Part shown: positions 5,459 to 6,048 of the stretch, in pieces
Layout: the number at the start of each line of letters is the position of its first letter
Numbering within the stretch: the first letter of the stretch is position 1
Origin: Methanobacteriota archaeon
Lineage (GTDB): Archaea; Halobacteriota; Methanosarcinia; Methanosarcinales; Methanoperedenaceae
Reading direction: 5' to 3'
NCBI GenBank assembly: GCA_018899795.1
Contig: JAHIHJ010000048.1
Location: forward strand, 1-6,048
Length of the DNA: 6,048 nt
Translations under genes and position numbers: made by a program
Notes under the pieces: model-generated
Databases searched by the model: none
Seen by the model: only the letters and a program-made list of their open reading frames with translations
Told to the model about the DNA's origin: nothing

Positions 5459-5498
5459 GATTTTAAATATTAAACTTTGCCAAGGATTTTAAATATTA
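5459..5498. repeat. 14-bp direct repeat, two copies 26 bp apart
   Basis: GATTTTAAATATTA occurs at 5459-5472 and exactly again at 5485-5498. The right copy lies in the last codons of the 129-residue minus-strand gene and the left copy starts at its stop codon. The pair could reflect a small tandem duplication that fixed the C-terminus, or a binding site. The A+T richness raises the chance of coincidence. Confidence 0.5.
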
Positions 5499-5859
5499 TG
5501 TAAATCAATGGCGCAAGAAAACCATAACTGTCTTTTAAGCGTATTTTTTCTTTTGCCCGATAATTAGCTTTAGCCTTTAAAACTGCAATATCGACTTTAT
5601 CTTTAATTCTGTTAATACTAGTATCTACCTCTGAGGTAAAGGAGCGTCTAGGTAGTTCCTCTATCAGTTGCAGCCTATCCAACTCAAACTTATTTTCCCA
5701 ACGTCTAACATCATCCATCGACATTTCCGTATTTTCAATATCTCTGCAAATATCTATCCAATGGTTCTCAAAATCTTTTAATAATCTAGCGTTATCTCTA
5801 TCAATGGGTAAGCTATTAATTATCTCTGATAACTTATCATTGCCGCTATCGTTAGACAT
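5470..5859 (-). CDS. Charged helical protein with a hydrophobic C-terminal tail, 129 residues
   Basis: I do not recognise a family. Residues 1-110 are acidic and basic in alternation and predicted mostly helical (for example EIINSLPID, RLLKDFENHWIDICRDIENT and INRIKDKVDIAVLKAKANYRA in three pieces), which suits a coiled-coil or helical bundle. The C-terminus SYGFLAPLIYIIFKILGKV (111-129) holds a hydrophobic run of about 16 residues closed by lysines. It is short for a membrane span but could be a tail anchor or an amphipathic membrane-binding helix. ATG 5859 has no Shine-Dalgarno site. A weak TATA-like CTTTTAAG (5885-5892) about 29 bases upstream suggests a leaderless transcript. The gene precedes the helicase on the same strand by 164 bases, with similar AT richness, so the two may form a unit though the helicase has its own promoter. 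Confidence 0.65.
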   Translation of the reverse strand: MSNDSGNDKLSEIINSLPIDRDNARLLKDFENHWIDICRDIENTEMSMDDVRRWENKFELDRLQLIEELPRRSFTSEVDTSINRIKDKVDIAVLKAKANYRAKEKIRLKDSYGFLAPLIYIIFKILGKV

Positions 5860-5898
5860 AATGCTAATAATAAAGCGTTATTAACTTAAAAGCATTAT
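5858..5898. promoter_or_regulatory. Nested inverted repeats over the start of the 129-residue gene
   Basis: The outer arms ATAATGCT (5858-5865) and AGCATTAT (5891-5898) are exact reverse complements. Inside lies TAATAA-AGCG-TTATTA (5868-5883), also exact. Together they span the start codon, the presumed transcription start and the TATA-like box (5885-5892) of the minus-strand gene. A bound protein or a cruciform could control it, possibly by self-regulation (inference). Confidence 0.4.
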
Positions 5899-5991
5899 TA
5901 TTTCACAAGCTCATATCTGTCGATTAAAATAAGAAACTTTTTAATCTAAGCAACGAAAATTCAAAATATGAGCGACCATACTAGTGACCTG

Positions 5992-6048
5992 TCAAGTGTC
6001 AATTAGCAACAAATAATCGAGATAAAAGGATCTATAGTCTTCCGCCAA
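5992..6048 (-). CDS. C-terminal end of an unidentified protein, cut by the right edge
   Basis: On the minus strand the frame is open from the window edge through LAEDYRSFYLDYLLLIDT to TGA at 5992-5994. The strand agrees with the two genes to the left and the composition is protein-like, but 18 codons are too few for certainty. The opposite strand is also open in the same codon register after a TAG, so direction is not settled. I do not recognise the family. Confidence 0.3.
   Translation of the reverse strand: MAEDYRSFYLDYLLLIDT

Noticed and set aside
5379..5492. A 37-codon plus-strand frame in the gap between the helicase and the 129-residue gene
   Set aside because: It is somewhat protein-like, but it has no ribosome binding site, no well-spaced TATA box, and it overlaps the end of the opposing gene.
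2380..5530. The six residues YGFLAP occur in both the HEPN-like protein and the 129-residue protein
   Set aside because: The codons differ and the surroundings are unrelated, so this is coincidence rather than a shared domain.

Overview
The window reads as archaeal DNA. AT-rich TATA-type promoter boxes lie about 24-30 bases before several start codons, which suggests leaderless transcripts. Other genes have strong Shine-Dalgarno sites. The large gene encodes a Hel308/Ski2-like helicase, and one short gene belongs to a small-protein family I know mainly from archaea. The feel is of a methanogen or methanotroph relative (Methanosarcinales, perhaps Methanoperedens-like), but that placement is inference from memory of similar proteins. 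No rRNA, tRNA, CRISPR array or recognisable transposase is visible.

Left part (1-1444). A gene fragment runs off the left edge on the minus strand. It is followed by a plus-strand 129-residue protein of unknown function. A minus-strand cluster is read from 1444 down to 669. It holds a 135-residue protein with two CxxC knuckles, a short translation-coupled gene (888-1040) that appears broken by two compensating frameshifts, and a 65-residue GDCCVxC-family cysteine-rich protein with its own TATA box and a perfect 14-bp palindrome at its start.

Middle (1445-2940). A plus-strand two-domain protein of about 288 residues has a beta-rich N-terminal half and a HEPN-like helical C-terminal half. Its stop codon overlaps the stop of a convergent minus-strand gene of the 'MGRTVPSFR' archaeal small-protein family. 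That gene is much richer in G+C than its neighbours and seems to lose its usual C-terminus at the junction. A 41-residue gene with a good ribosome binding site lies upstream of it on the same strand.

Right part (2941-6048). A minus-strand 737-residue superfamily 2 helicase with C-terminal helix-hairpin-helix motifs is preceded, 164 bases upstream on the same strand, by a 129-residue charged helical protein with a hydrophobic C-terminus. The promoter of the latter carries nested inverted repeats, and a 14-bp direct repeat sits at its 3' end. Both genes are AT-rich. A probable gene end lies at the right edge.

The window looks like a patchwork accessory region. The HEPN-like gene and the helicase plus its small partner are the best candidates for a genome-defence or mobile-element role, but nothing in the sequence proves it. 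The cysteine-rich cluster on the left looks like a separate metal- or redox-related unit.
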